Source of the DNA: an uncultured Actinomycetes bacterium
Lineage (GTDB): Bacteria; Actinomycetota; Acidimicrobiia; Acidimicrobiales; Microtrichaceae
Direction of reading: 5' to 3'
Assembly: GCA_903873135.1 (NCBI GenBank)
Contig: CAIQNH010000056.1
Span: 1 to 40,528 of the forward strand
DNA: 40,528 bases
Each line of letters starts with the position of its first letter. The first letter of the stretch is position 1. The notes under the pieces were generated by a model. The model did not search any database, had not been told where the DNA came from, and saw nothing but the letters and a program-made list of their open reading frames with translations. Both the position numbers and the translations under genes were made by a program. Below are positions 7,839 through 16,859 of the stretch, piece by piece.

Positions 7839-8542
7839 GACGTCGCCCACACGATCAGCTCGGTCGCGTCCTCGACTGCCCGGGCACCCAGCTCGCCCTC
7901 GTCGCTGAGACGCAGGGCGTCGCCCGCGCCGAGCGCCGCACCGAGCCCGTCGACCTCCAGCGCTCCGGTGGCCACGAAGACGTGGACGTGGGGTGCCACC
8001 GGGAACTGGACCGACCCACCGGCGTCGAGTCGGGTCACCCACATGGTGGCGTCGCGCTGGTGGATCCGGATCGCACTCTCGACGTCGGGGTCGCCCGAGG
8101 CCACGGCCACCCAGCCGCCGGCGTCGAGGCGGTCGGTGACGTCGACCTGCTCGTAGCTCGGCGGCACACCGAGCGTGTCCGGACGGACCCACATCTGGAC
8201 CAGGCGCACCGGCACGTCCGGGTCGGGGTTCATCTCGGAGTGACGGATGCCGGTGCCCGCCGACATGCGCTGCGCCAGGCCCGGCACGAGCACGCCCACG
8301 TTGCCCTCGGAGTCCCGGTGCTCGAGCGTGCCGGAGAGGACCCACGTGACGATCTCCATGTCCCGGTGCGGGTGGGCCCCGAAGCCCGAGGCCGGCGCCA
8401 CCACGTCGTCGTTGCTCACGAGGAGGAGTCCGTGCCCGACGTTGGTCGGGTCGTGGTGCTCGCCGAAGCTGAACGAGTGCCAGCTGTCGAGCCAGTCGAT
8501 CCGGGTGTGGAAGCGACTGGGGGCAGGTCGCAGGTCGATCAC
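7835..8542 (-). CDS. Pirin family protein (YhhW-like)
   Basis: The 235-residue protein has WHSFSFGEHHDP near the N-terminus, the metal site FGAHPHRDMEIVTW with HRDSEGN and MSAGTGIRHSEMNP, and a LVQMWVRPD strand. This is the pattern of YhhW-type pirins, which show quercetinase activity in vitro in E. coli. All four expected metal ligands are present. GTG at 8542 follows GAGGAGACGAC, a good ribosome site. It is the first gene of the pirin-pirin-unknown operon. The gap to the purM stop (8587) is 44 bases, so read-through from purine genes is possible. Confidence 0.9.
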   Translation of the reverse strand: MIDLRPAPSRFHTRIDWLDSWHSFSFGEHHDPTNVGHGLLLVSNDDVVAPASGFGAHPHRDMEIVTWVLSGTLEHRDSEGNVGVLVPGLAQRMSAGTGIRHSEMNPDPDVPVRLVQMWVRPDTLGVPPSYEQVDVTDRLDAGGWVAVASGDPDVESAIRIHQRDATMWVTRLDAGGSVQFPVAPHVHVFVATGALEVDGLGAALGAGDALRLSDEGELGARAVEDATELIVWATS

Positions 8543-8586
8543 GTCGTCTCCTCGTCAGGCTGGACCCGGACGGGGACCGGGACCGC

Positions 8587-9624
8587 TCAGTCGGCGAAGC
8601 GGACCTGACCGCTGCCGGCCACCACCTCGCCGACCACCCAGGCCCGCTGGCCGTGGGACCGCAGCTCGTCGATGGCCTTGGCGGCCCTGCGCTCCGGGAC
8701 CACGGCCACCATACCGACGCCCAGGTTGAACACACGACGCATCTCGTCGGTGCTCACGTCACCGATCCGTTGCAGCTCGGTGAAGATCTGCGGCCAGGCC
8801 CACGTCGACGGGTCGATCAACGCGTCGGCCTTCGACGGCAGGGCCCGGTTGAGGTTGCCCGGGAGGCCACCCCCGGTGATGTGGGCCACGGCGTGCACCT
8901 CGACGTGGCGCTCCATGGACCGCACGGCGGGGGCGTAGATCACCGACGGGCGCAGCAGCTCGTCGGCCACGGTCGGGGCGTGGGCGTCGTCCCAGGCACG
9001 GTCGTCGAGCGATCGGCCGGCCACCTCGAGGAGCAGGCGGCGGGCCAGTGAGTAGCCGTTGGACCGCAGCCCCGGAGACGGGAGCGCGATCAACAGGTCG
9101 CCGACCTCGACCCGGTCGGCGCTGAGGATCCGATCACGGTCCACCACACCGACGGCGAAGCCGACCAGGTCGAACTCGCCCGGCTCCATGACCCCGGGAT
9201 GCTCGGCCATCTCGCCGCCGATCAGCGCGCACCCGGCCTGACGGCACCCCTCGGCGACGCCGGAGACGATGTCCTTGATGCGTTCCGGATCGAGTCGGCC
9301 GACCGAGATGTAGTCGAGGAAGAAGAGGGGCTCGGCGCCCTGGCACACCAGGTCGTCGACGCACATCGCCACCAGGTCGAGGCCGATGGTGTCGTAGCGG
9401 GCGGTCGCCGCAGCCACGAGCGCCTTGGTGCCGACGCCGTCGGTCGTGGACACCAGCACCGGGTCCCGGTAGCCCCGGGGGTCGAACCGGAACAGACCAC
9501 CGAAGCCGCCGATGTCACCGACCACCTCGGGACGGAACGTCGAACGGACGTCGTCCTTGATCCGCTCGACGGCCTCCTCCCCCGCTGCGATCGAGACGCC
9601 GGCCGACTCGTAGGTCTCACCCAC
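8587..9624 (-). CDS. purM: Phosphoribosylformylglycinamidine cyclo-ligase (AIR synthetase)
   Basis: The 345-residue enzyme closes FGAM to 5-aminoimidazole ribonucleotide with ATP, step five of purine synthesis. It begins ETYESAGVSIAAGEEAV and has STTDGVGTK, GLDLVAMCVDDL, GAEPLFFLDY and LIGGEMAEHPG, all standard PurM motifs, plus the C-terminal HITGGGLPGNL. GTG at 9624 lies inside the last codons of purF (8-base overlap), so the two are co-translated. The length is typical of the family. Confidence 0.96.
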   Translation of the reverse strand: MGETYESAGVSIAAGEEAVERIKDDVRSTFRPEVVGDIGGFGGLFRFDPRGYRDPVLVSTTDGVGTKALVAAATARYDTIGLDLVAMCVDDLVCQGAEPLFFLDYISVGRLDPERIKDIVSGVAEGCRQAGCALIGGEMAEHPGVMEPGEFDLVGFAVGVVDRDRILSADRVEVGDLLIALPSPGLRSNGYSLARRLLLEVAGRSLDDRAWDDAHAPTVADELLRPSVIYAPAVRSMERHVEVHAVAHITGGGLPGNLNRALPSKADALIDPSTWAWPQIFTELQRIGDVSTDEMRRVFNLGVGMVAVVPERRAAKAIDELRSHGQRAWVVGEVVAGSGQVRFAD

Positions 9625-11158
9625 GGGCGTCGTCGCCGTCCGCCGTGGAACGGACTCCCTCGGTGGGGAGCCGCCGTTCGTCGTCGCTCAACAGGGCGGC
9701 CGGCGCCGCCGTCACACCCTCGGCCGCCGCCACCCGGCCACCCTCGAGCACACCCTTGCCCAGTTCGGCCGGGATCTCGACGGGGTACACACCGGTCAGG
9801 CACGCGGTGCAGAACCCCGCACCCGGCGCGCCCACCGCGTCCACGAGCCGGTCGAGGGTCAGGTACGTGAGCGTGTCGACGTCGAGGTAGCTGCGGATCT
9901 CGTCGACGTCCATGTTCGCGGCGAGCAGCTCGCCCTGGGTGCCCGTGTCCATGCCGTAGAAGCACGGCCACCGGTAGGGCGGCGAGGACACGCGCAGGTG
10001 CACCTCGGCGGCACCCGCCTGGCGCAGCATCGACACCATCGCCCGCGTGGTGGTGCCGCGCACGATGGAGTCGTCGACCACGACGAGTCGGCGACCCTCG
10101 ATGTTGTCGCGCAGCGGGTTGAGCTTCATGCGCACGCCGAGCGCCCGGAGCTCCTGGCTCGGCGCGATGAACGTCCGACCGATGTAACGGTTCTTGACGA
10201 GCGCGTGGCCGAACGGGATCCCCGACGCGCGGGCGTAGCCCTCGGCCGCCGGCAACCCCGACTCGGGCACACCCACCACCAGGTCGGCGTCGACGGGCGC
10301 CACCGTGGCGAGTTGCTCCCCCATACGGACCCGGGCCTGGTGCACGTTCCGCCCGTAGAGCACGGAGTCCGGACGGGCGAAGTAGACGAACTCGAACAGG
10401 CAGAGCCGGGGCTCGGGAGCAGCGTCGGGGAACGGGCGGAGCGACCGGACGCCCGTGGCGTCGATGACGACCATCTCGCCCGGGTCGAGCTCGCGCACGA
10501 AGTGCGCGCCGACGGTGTCGAGGGCCGGGGTCTCCGAGGCGAGCACCCAGCCCGAGTCGAGCTTGCCCAGACAGAGCGGCCGGAAGCCGTGCGGATCACG
10601 GACACCCACGATGCGGTGCCGGTCGAGCAGCACGAGCGAGAACGCGCCCTCGAACCGGTGGAGCACCGCCTCGAGGGCGCGCACGAGCGTGTCCTCCCCG
10701 GGACCGATCCGGCCGCACTCGTGGGCGATGCACTCCGCCATGGCGTCGGTGTCGCTCGAGACCAACCCGGGGAGCATGCCCTCGGCCTCGGCGAGCGACG
10801 CCGTGTTCACCAGGTTGCCGTTGTGCGCGAGCGCGAACTGCGTGTGCTCCACGTCGCGGAAGACCGGCTGCGAGTTCTTCCACATGCTCGAACCGGTGGT
10901 CGAGTAGCGGGTGTGACCGATCGCCAGGTCGCCGTCGAGCGCCGCCAGCGTGCGGTCGTCGAACACGTTGGAGACGAGCCCCATGTCCTTCACCACGGTG
11001 AGGTGGTCGCCGTCGGAGCTGGCGATCCCCGCCGACTCCTGGCCCCGGTGCTGCAGTGCGTAGATCCCCAGGTAGGCGAGGTGGGCGACCGGGGCACCGG
11101 GTGCGTAGACCCCGAACACACCGCAGGCTTCGCCCGGCTCGTTCAGGTCAGGGTCCAC
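9617..11158 (-). CDS. purF: Amidophosphoribosyltransferase
   Basis: The 513-residue enzyme makes phosphoribosylamine from PRPP and glutamine, the committed purine step. A short propeptide (MDPDLNEPGEA) precedes the nucleophilic Cys of CGVFGVYAP, so it is processed like the Bacillus enzyme. The iron-sulfur ligand cysteines are visible at LCLFEFVYFARPDS, YRWPCFYGMDT and FCTACLTGVYP. The PRPP site is VVVDDSIVRGTTT. I chose GTG at 11158 because AGGATGGACGA precedes it and this gives the usual short propeptide. It heads purF-purM. Confidence 0.95.
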   Translation of the reverse strand: MDPDLNEPGEACGVFGVYAPGAPVAHLAYLGIYALQHRGQESAGIASSDGDHLTVVKDMGLVSNVFDDRTLAALDGDLAIGHTRYSTTGSSMWKNSQPVFRDVEHTQFALAHNGNLVNTASLAEAEGMLPGLVSSDTDAMAECIAHECGRIGPGEDTLVRALEAVLHRFEGAFSLVLLDRHRIVGVRDPHGFRPLCLGKLDSGWVLASETPALDTVGAHFVRELDPGEMVVIDATGVRSLRPFPDAAPEPRLCLFEFVYFARPDSVLYGRNVHQARVRMGEQLATVAPVDADLVVGVPESGLPAAEGYARASGIPFGHALVKNRYIGRTFIAPSQELRALGVRMKLNPLRDNIEGRRLVVVDDSIVRGTTTRAMVSMLRQAGAAEVHLRVSSPPYRWPCFYGMDTGTQGELLAANMDVDEIRSYLDVDTLTYLTLDRLVDAVGAPGAGFCTACLTGVYPVEIPAELGKGVLEGGRVAAAEGVTAAPAALLSDDERRLPTEGVRSTADGDDARG

Positions 11159-11175
11159 TCGTCCATCCTGCCACA

Positions 11176-11191
11176 CGGGCCGAGGGGCCCG
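11176..11191. other. 6-bp inverted repeat between gluQ and purF
   Basis: CGGGCC and GGCCCG flank the tetraloop GAGG, 17 bases upstream of the purF start codon. There is no U-tract. It could be an RNA hairpin ending upstream transcription or a site in the purF promoter region. Confidence 0.25.
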
Positions 11192-11239
11192 ACCCACCGC
11201 GACGCCCGCGATCCGTGCTCGTCGCGACCGACGAGGGCG

Positions 11240-12151
11240 TCAGTCGGTGAGGCTCCCGGTCCAGGTCGTCGGACCGTCTCCGAACCGGTCCGGGTCGAAC
11301 GCCGCGAGCAGGTCGGCGGCGACGAACTCGGACCCGGGGGCCGCCCATCCGAGCGAGGACGCGCACCAGCCGAGCACCTGCTGCGGACTGTCGCCCTCGG
11401 CAGTCCGATCCCCCAGCGTCACGGCGCCGTGGCGCTTGGCCAGGCGGGCTCCGTCGGGCCCGAGCACGAGCGGCACGTGCAGGTAGCTCGGGGTGGGCAG
11501 ACCGAGCAACCGTTGCAGCAGGACCTGTCGCGGCGTGGAGGACCACAGGTCGTCGCCACGGACGACCTGCGTCACCCCCTGGTGGGCGTCGTCGACCACG
11601 ACGGCGAGGTGGTACGCCGCGAGACCGTCCGCGCGCGCGAGGACCAGGTCGTCCACGACCGCACGGACCGTCCCCAACCGGCGGTCGAGCGCCTCCACCT
11701 CGACGCCGTCGGCGCGCAACCGGAGCGCCGGGCGGCGACCCTCCCGTTCCCGTCGGCGGCGCTCCCGCTCCGACAGCCGCAGGCACGTACCGGGGTAGCC
11801 GCCCTCGGCCGACTCCCCGTGCGGCGCCGCCGCGGCCTCCCGGACCTCACGACGCGAGCACGTGCACTCGTAGGTGAGCCCCCGGGAGGTCAGGTCGGCG
11901 AGCGCTGCGTCGTACGCGTCCCGGCGTTCCGACTGACGGAGCACCGGTCCGTCCCAGTCGAGCCCGATCGTCCGCAGGTCGGCGAGCTGCCCGGCCTCGT
12001 CCCGGGGTGCCGCTCCGGTCGTGAGGTCCTCCACGCGCACCAGGAACCCGGCCCCGGACGAGCGGGCCGCGGCCCAGGCGAGTGCCGCCGTCCGCAGGTT
12101 GCCCAGGTGGAGCGGACCCGAGGGACTCGGAGCGAACCGGCCCGAGGTCAG
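11240..12151 (-). CDS. gluQ: Glutamyl-Q tRNA(Asp) synthetase, probable CTG start
   Basis: The 303-residue protein resembles the catalytic half of glutamyl-tRNA synthetase without the anticodon-binding domain, as GluQ does. It attaches glutamate to queuosine-34 of tRNA-Asp. Visible are the HIGH-like motif GRFAPSPSGPLHLG, the zinc site CTC with GYPGTC (Cys-x-Cys, Tyr, Cys), RGDDLWSSTPRQ and the KMSKS-like ARLAKRHGA. The conserved N-terminus begins right after a CTG whose last two bases form part of the lipoprotein stop (CTGA). The only other in-frame start upstream is a TTG at 12325, which would add 58 arginine-rich residues. I therefore take CTG at 12151 as the start, with moderate certainty. 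Confidence 0.85.
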   Translation of the reverse strand: MTSGRFAPSPSGPLHLGNLRTAALAWAAARSSGAGFLVRVEDLTTGAAPRDEAGQLADLRTIGLDWDGPVLRQSERRDAYDAALADLTSRGLTYECTCSRREVREAAAAPHGESAEGGYPGTCLRLSERERRRREREGRRPALRLRADGVEVEALDRRLGTVRAVVDDLVLARADGLAAYHLAVVVDDAHQGVTQVVRGDDLWSSTPRQVLLQRLLGLPTPSYLHVPLVLGPDGARLAKRHGAVTLGDRTAEGDSPQQVLGWCASSLGWAAPGSEFVAADLLAAFDPDRFGDGPTTWTGSLTD

Positions 12152-14271
12152 GGGACCACCACCACCGAGAACGGCACCTCGATCGTCACGTACTGACCGC
12201 CGGCAGCGTCGACGCGGATCCGCTGGTCGTAGTAGCCGAGACCGAGCAGTCCCGGCCGGCTGAACGACGGCTGCGCGGTGCCGGCGTAGCAGAGGACCAG
12301 CGTCCCGCTCACGCTGTCGGCGCAACCGGGCAGGTGGACCTCCACGGGAGCGGACCAGGGCCCGGTCGCCTCCGGGGCGACCCGGACCTGGACCCGGTTG
12401 GTGAAGCCCGGCCAGGGGCTGTAGGCCATGACGACGACCCCGTGGACCGGGTCCTCCTTCACCGAGAAGCCCGGCATCGGCGGGCTCGTCCCGTCAGGAC
12501 CGTCGGGGAGGTCGAGCGCCACGGCCGCGGTCTGGTCGCTCGACCAGTCCGTGCCACCGGCCCAGAACTCCCAGGCGGTGCGGTCGGCCACGCTGTCCAC
12601 CGGGACGCGCGCCACCCGACACGGTCCGTACTGGTCGATCGTCCCGCCGTCGGGCGGGAACCCGCACGCGTACGCGTGGACGACGCCGTCGGCACCCAGC
12701 ACGGCCGAGGTGCCCCACAGTGGCTCACCCGGAGCGAACAGGAGCTGCTCGACGACGGTGCCGGTGACGGGCACGTCGACCGGCGGGCGGGTCGGGTCGT
12801 AGTCCCAGGTGACCACCGAGACACCCGCCGGCACGATCCGCAACGACGCACCCAGACAGACGTTGGCCGTGAGGACGACCACCCGGTCCAGCGGACCGTC
12901 GGACCGGACCACGGCCGACATGGGCCACATGCCCGGCCTCGGAGCGTCCGCAGGACAGGCCGGGAACCCGTCGACCGGGGTGGCGAACGGCACCGGCCGA
13001 CCCGCCGAGGCACCGTCCCGGGTGACCGTCAGCGCGCCGGGCGCGGCCCACGCCGCAGTGTTGTTCACGAAGTAGCGGAGCGAGCCGTTCGCGTCGACCG
13101 CCGAACTGTCGCCGAACAACCAGAGGACGGAACCGTCACGCAGCACGGCGCTCACGCCTGCGTCGCGGTCGATCCCCGCGAGCGGGCTGGTCGACGGTGG
13201 TCCGACCGGAGCGGTGGAGGACGGCGAGCCGGACGTGCCGACCGAGACGGATCCGGAGGCGGCGACCACGGCGGTGCTGCACGGGAGCGTCCGGTCCCCC
13301 GACGCCGCCCCCGGGGGCCCGGGCACGTCGACGAGCTCGACGCAGAACCGGGCGGGACCGACGGCCAGCGGGATCGTCGCGGAGAACGCTCCGGCGGCGA
13401 CGGGCAGGTCGACCGTCGCGCCGCCGACGACCCTGACCCTGGCGGCGACCAGTGGACCGTCGGGGTCGGAGCCGAGGCCGCTGAGCACCACGCCTCCGTC
13501 CACCGGCACCACCGAGGTCACCCGGCCGACGGGTCGGCGGTCCTGCGGAGGTCCGGCCACCACGACCTCCCGGCATCCGAGCGACGAGTCCGTCCCGTAG
13601 CCGGAGTTGACCACCACCACGCAGACCCGGCGTGGGCCGGGTGTCGCGGGTAGGTCCACGGCGAAACCGACCTCGGGCGGCCGACCGAGGAACGCCGCCA
13701 CGTCCGGACGCGCCACGGTGGTGGGTCGTCGGTCGGCGAAGCGACCGTCGACGGTCACCGCCACCTCGGCCGGACCCGGACGGTCGTGCTCGTAGGCCCA
13801 GCCGCCCACCGAGATCCGGCCCACCCCACCGGGGGCGACCACCTCCAGCACACCGGTGGGCTGCACCGGGCCGACGGTCACCTCACGGCAACCGAGCAGC
13901 CGTCCCTCCCGGCCCGGACCCACGTTGTCGACCCACACGCAGATCTGTCGGAGTCCGGGAGCGAGTCCGGGGAACCGGGCGTCGAACCCACGTCGACCGA
14001 CGTCGTCGCGCACCACGTCGGCCACGAACGTCCGGGACCGCTGCTCCGAGCTCATCGTCACCACGACCGGCGCCGCCAGGTCAGGGTCGGCCGCCCACCC
14101 GCGGACCCGGATCCCGTCGCCGTCGGCGAACACGGCCTCGAGGCGGCCGACCGGGGCCCGGCCGGTCGGGTCCGCCGCATCGGGTGCGAGGCAGCCGGCC
14201 ACGAACACGACGGCGAGCGCGACGAGCAGCACCAGCGTCCGGTGGACTGTGCGCTGGTCTCGACCGAGCAT
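12148..14271 (-). CDS. Large lipoprotein with three GWAxD-type beta repeats and a DUF4185-like propeller domain
   Basis: The 707-residue precursor starts at ATG 14271 with a lipoprotein signal: basic n-region, LVLLVALAVVF core and lipobox VAGC (Cys27). Residues about 40-320 hold three homologous beta domains. Each has a GWAADPD, GWAYEHD or GLGSDPD strand and a pair of cysteines (for example ICVWVDN with LLGCREV, and VCVVVVN with SLGCREV) likely to form disulfides. After a Ser/Pro linker the C-terminal part has VLWLFGDSS, GMWPMSAVV and LGLGYYDQR, which fits DUF4185 proteins, predicted five-bladed propellers related to glycosidases. It is probably a surface-anchored glycan-binding or glycan-active protein. 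It lies between purL and gluQ on the same strand, an odd place for an envelope protein. Confidence 0.8.
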   Translation of the reverse strand: MLGRDQRTVHRTLVLLVALAVVFVAGCLAPDAADPTGRAPVGRLEAVFADGDGIRVRGWAADPDLAAPVVVTMSSEQRSRTFVADVVRDDVGRRGFDARFPGLAPGLRQICVWVDNVGPGREGRLLGCREVTVGPVQPTGVLEVVAPGGVGRISVGGWAYEHDRPGPAEVAVTVDGRFADRRPTTVARPDVAAFLGRPPEVGFAVDLPATPGPRRVCVVVVNSGYGTDSSLGCREVVVAGPPQDRRPVGRVTSVVPVDGGVVLSGLGSDPDGPLVAARVRVVGGATVDLPVAAGAFSATIPLAVGPARFCVELVDVPGPPGAASGDRTLPCSTAVVAASGSVSVGTSGSPSSTAPVGPPSTSPLAGIDRDAGVSAVLRDGSVLWLFGDSSAVDANGSLRYFVNNTAAWAAPGALTVTRDGASAGRPVPFATPVDGFPACPADAPRPGMWPMSAVVRSDGPLDRVVVLTANVCLGASLRIVPAGVSVVTWDYDPTRPPVDVPVTGTVVEQLLFAPGEPLWGTSAVLGADGVVHAYACGFPPDGGTIDQYGPCRVARVPVDSVADRTAWEFWAGGTDWSSDQTAAVALDLPDGPDGTSPPMPGFSVKEDPVHGVVVMAYSPWPGFTNRVQVRVAPEATGPWSAPVEVHLPGCADSVSGTLVLCYAGTAQPSFSRPGLLGLGYYDQRIRVDAAGGQYVTIEVPFSVVVVP

Positions 14272-14284
14272 CAGGACGCTCCGA

Positions 14285-14299
14285 CTCCCTGGCCGGGAG
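14285..14299. terminator. Weak hairpin in the purL/lipoprotein gap
   Basis: CTCCC and GGGAG flank a 5-base loop in the 103-base gap after purL. There is no U-tract, and the position just before the lipoprotein start makes a role in either termination or the leader possible. Confidence 0.2.
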
Positions 14300-14335
14300 C
14301 CCCCACACGCGACCTCCGCGACTCCCGGACCGGCG

Positions 14336-14341
14336 AGGCTA
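14336..14341 (-). promoter_or_regulatory. Candidate -10 box TAGCCT for the lipoprotein gene
   Basis: The minus-strand TAGCCT in the purL/lipoprotein gap is in the GCTAGCCTCG context, close to that before the malic enzyme and GH43-like genes. It would give a leader of nearly 60 bases. It suggests the lipoprotein and gluQ have their own promoter apart from purL. Confidence 0.3.
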
Positions 14342-14374
14342 GCGACCGCCCTGCGCCGATCGACAGCGGGGGGC

Positions 14375-16609
14375 TCAGCCCTGGGTGGTACCCGAGCCGA
14401 GGGCGTCGGGCAGCCACGACGACGACGCCCCGGCGAGTTCGGCCACCGACACGTCGACGAGTCCCTCGACCACCAGTCGGTCACCCCCGGCCCGGCCGAG
14501 CTCCACGACGGGGACACCGGCGGCGTCGAGACGACCCCGCACCCGCTCCAGGTCGGCCGGTGCCACGCACAGCAGCACCCGGCCGACCGACTCGGAGAAC
14601 AGCTCGGCGTGATCGGCGATCCCGGCGAGCTGCGCACCGACGCCACCCACCACGGCCAGTTCGGCCAGCGCCAGACCGAGTCCACCTCCGCTCACGTCGT
14701 GCGCGCCGCCGACCAGTCCGTCGGCCACCAACCCGCGCACCGCGTCGGCGACGGCCACGACGGCGTCGAGGTCGAGCGCCGGCAGCGAGCCCCGACCGCG
14801 GTGACCGTGCCGGGCCGCCCACTGCGAGCCGTCGAGCACCGGGTCCGTCCGCCCGACGAGCAGCACGGAGCCGCCGTCGACGAACGCCGGTCGCGGCGGC
14901 ACCCGGTCGAGCACGTCCACCACACCGAGCACGCCGATGATCGGCGTCGGATCGATGTCCCGGCCCCGGGACTCGTTGTAGAGGCTCACGTTGCCGCCGA
15001 TGCACGGGACACCGAACGCCTGCAGCGCCTCGGACAGGCCGTCGACGCTCTCGGAGAACTGCCACATGACCTCGGGGTGCTCGGGATTCCCGAAGTTCAT
15101 GCAGTTGACCATGGCCGACGGGCGGGCACCCACCACCGCCAGGTTCAGCACCGACTCCGCCACGGTCGCCGCGCTCCCGACGCGCGGGTCCACGGCGCAC
15201 CAGAGGTGGTTGCCGTCGGTGGTGAGCGCCAGACCCCGGCCGGTGTCCTCGCCGGTGGTCGGGTGCTTGAGCCGGAGCACCGCTGCGTCGCCACCCGGTC
15301 CGACGACCGTGTTGAGGAAGAGCATGTGGTCGTACTGGGACCACACCCACCTCGTGTCACCGACCATCCCGAGCAGGTCGGCGCCGCAGTCCTCCGGCGC
15401 CGCGAGCGACGCGGCCCGGTCGAGTCGCCGCTCGTCGAGGTCGGCGGGAGCGGACCGCGGTCGGTCGTAGAGCGGGGCGTCCTCCTCGAGCGACTTGGCC
15501 GGGACGTCGGCGAGCACGGTGCCGTCGCCGTCGACGACCCGCAGGCGGCCGGAGCCGGTGACGGTCCCGATCACCGTCGCCCGCACCTCCCACCGAGCGG
15601 CGATCTCGAGCACCTCGTCGAGCCGGTCCGGGGTGACGATGGCGAGCATCCGCTCCTGGGACTCCGACGTCATGACCTCGAACGGCTCCATGCCCGGCTG
15701 GCGCAGCGGCACCTCGTCCACGAGCACGTCCATGCCGGCCCCACCCTTGGCAGCCGTCTCGGAGGTGGCACAGGTGATGCCGGCGCCACCGAGGTCCTGC
15801 ACGCCGACCGCGAGGTCACGGTCGAGCAACTCGAGGCACGCCTCGATCAGTCGCTTCTCCTCGAACGGGTCGCCCACCTGCACGCTCGGGCGCTTCTCGG
15901 CGTCCGACTCGTCGTCGCTGAAGCCGGCCGACGCCAGCACCGAGACACCGCCGATGCCGTCACGGCCAGTCGTGGAGCCGAGCAGCACCGCCAGGTTGCC
16001 GGTCCCCTCGGCCCGACCCAGCACGAGCCGCTCGGTCGGCATCACCCCGAGGCACAGCACGTTGACCAGCGGGTTGTCGGCGTAGGTCTCGTCGAAGACC
16101 GTCTCGCCTCCGACGGTGGGCACACCGACGGAGTTGCCGTACCCGCTGATCCCGGAGACCACTCCCTCGGCCACCCAGCGGGCCCGGGCGTCGTCGAGCG
16201 GACCGAACCGGAGCGGGTCCATGACCGCGATCGGCCGGGCCCCGACCGAGAAGATGTCCCGGAGGATGCCCCCGACCCCGGTGGCCGCGCCCTGGTAGGG
16301 CTCGATGGCCGACGGGTGGTTGTGGCTCTCGATGCGCAGCGCTGCGGCGATGCCGTCGCCGACGTCGACCACCCCGGCCCCCTCGCCCGGTCCCACCAGC
16401 ACCCAGGGGGCCTCGGTCGGGAACCGTCGCAGGTGGATCCGGCTGCTCTTGTACGAGCAGTGCTCGGACCACATCACCGAGTACATGGCGAGCTCGAGGT
16501 GGTTCGGACGGCGCCCCAGGATCTCGGCGATCCGGCCGTACTCCTCGTCGGTGAGCCCGAGCGCCCGGTGGGTGTCGTCGGGAGGTGCCAGCTCAGCCTC
16601 GCTCGCCAT
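14375..16609 (-). CDS. purL: Phosphoribosylformylglycinamidine synthase II (large subunit, small-type PurL)
   Basis: The 744-residue protein is the ATP-dependent FGAM synthetase subunit that works with PurS and PurQ. Motifs include [11 protein letters not shown] near the N-terminus, [44 protein letters not shown] and the C-terminal [13 protein letters not shown]. The length matches the Bacillus/actinobacterial three-subunit system, not the 1300-residue fused enzyme. ATG at 16609 has TAGGTT exactly 7 bases upstream and no Shine-Dalgarno, suggesting a leaderless message. It is separated from purQ by a rightward 136-residue gene. Confidence 0.97.
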   Translation of the reverse strand: MASEAELAPPDDTHRALGLTDEEYGRIAEILGRRPNHLELAMYSVMWSEHCSYKSSRIHLRRFPTEAPWVLVGPGEGAGVVDVGDGIAAALRIESHNHPSAIEPYQGAATGVGGILRDIFSVGARPIAVMDPLRFGPLDDARARWVAEGVVSGISGYGNSVGVPTVGGETVFDETYADNPLVNVLCLGVMPTERLVLGRAEGTGNLAVLLGSTTGRDGIGGVSVLASAGFSDDESDAEKRPSVQVGDPFEEKRLIEACLELLDRDLAVGVQDLGGAGITCATSETAAKGGAGMDVLVDEVPLRQPGMEPFEVMTSESQERMLAIVTPDRLDEVLEIAARWEVRATVIGTVTGSGRLRVVDGDGTVLADVPAKSLEEDAPLYDRPRSAPADLDERRLDRAASLAAPEDCGADLLGMVGDTRWVWSQYDHMLFLNTVVGPGGDAAVLRLKHPTTGEDTGRGLALTTDGNHLWCAVDPRVGSAATVAESVLNLAVVGARPSAMVNCMNFGNPEHPEVMWQFSESVDGLSEALQAFGVPCIGGNVSLYNESRGRDIDPTPIIGVLGVVDVLDRVPPRPAFVDGGSVLLVGRTDPVLDGSQWAARHGHRGRGSLPALDLDAVVAVADAVRGLVADGLVGGAHDVSGGGLGLALAELAVVGGVGAQLAGIADHAELFSESVGRVLLCVAPADLERVRGRLDAAGVPVVELGRAGGDRLVVEGLVDVSVAELAGASSSWLPDALGSGTTQG

Positions 16610-16616
16610 GGGGGCG

Positions 16617-16622
16617 AACCTA
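16617..16622 (-). promoter_or_regulatory. Candidate leaderless -10 box TAGGTT for purL
   Basis: Minus-strand TAGGTT is followed by CGCCCCC and then the ATG at 16609. The 7-base spacing places the transcription start at the initiation codon. No -35 is evident. Confidence 0.5.
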
Positions 16623-16800
16623 GTCCTCCCGCCCTCGGGCGCCGTCCATCTCGTCCCGGCCCGAGCCGGGCCGACGACACGGACGCGTGCCGTCCCGTCC
16701 GGACCCGGCCGACGGACCGACCGTGGTCCGAATCCAGCCCCGACCGACCGACGAACACGCCCCGTGAATCACCCGAATACAGCTGCTGCCATTGACGCAA

Positions 16801-16836
16801 TTCCGGAGGACGGAACCACCGTATTGCGGACGGTGG
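16801..16836. promoter_or_regulatory. Two adjacent inverted repeats upstream of the 136-residue gene
   Basis: TTCCG-GAGGA-CGGAA (16801-16815) is followed at once by CCACCGT-ATTGCGG-ACGGTGG (16816-16836), both perfect. They end 23 bases before the ATG at 16860. A TTGACG hexamer lies just upstream at 16792. They could be protein-binding operators or leader RNA hairpins; the sequence alone does not decide. Confidence 0.45.
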
Positions 16837-16859
16837 GAGTCGACGGCAAGAGTGGGGAC

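Noticed and set aside
11158..11240. Purine riboswitch or T-box ahead of purF or other pur genes
   Set aside because: The leaders are short (under about 110 bases) and I could find no conserved aptamer core; only small hairpins are present.
12152..12325. Extended gluQ start at the TTG at 12325
   Set aside because: The 58 added residues are Arg-rich shadow sequence of the lipoprotein gene, and GluQ homologues begin at the GRFAPSPSG strand.
16792..16826. TTGACG at 16792 as a -35 with TATTGC as a -10 for the 136-residue gene
   Set aside because: The spacing is about 24 bases, too long for a normal promoter. No TANNNT box lies at 16-19 bases.
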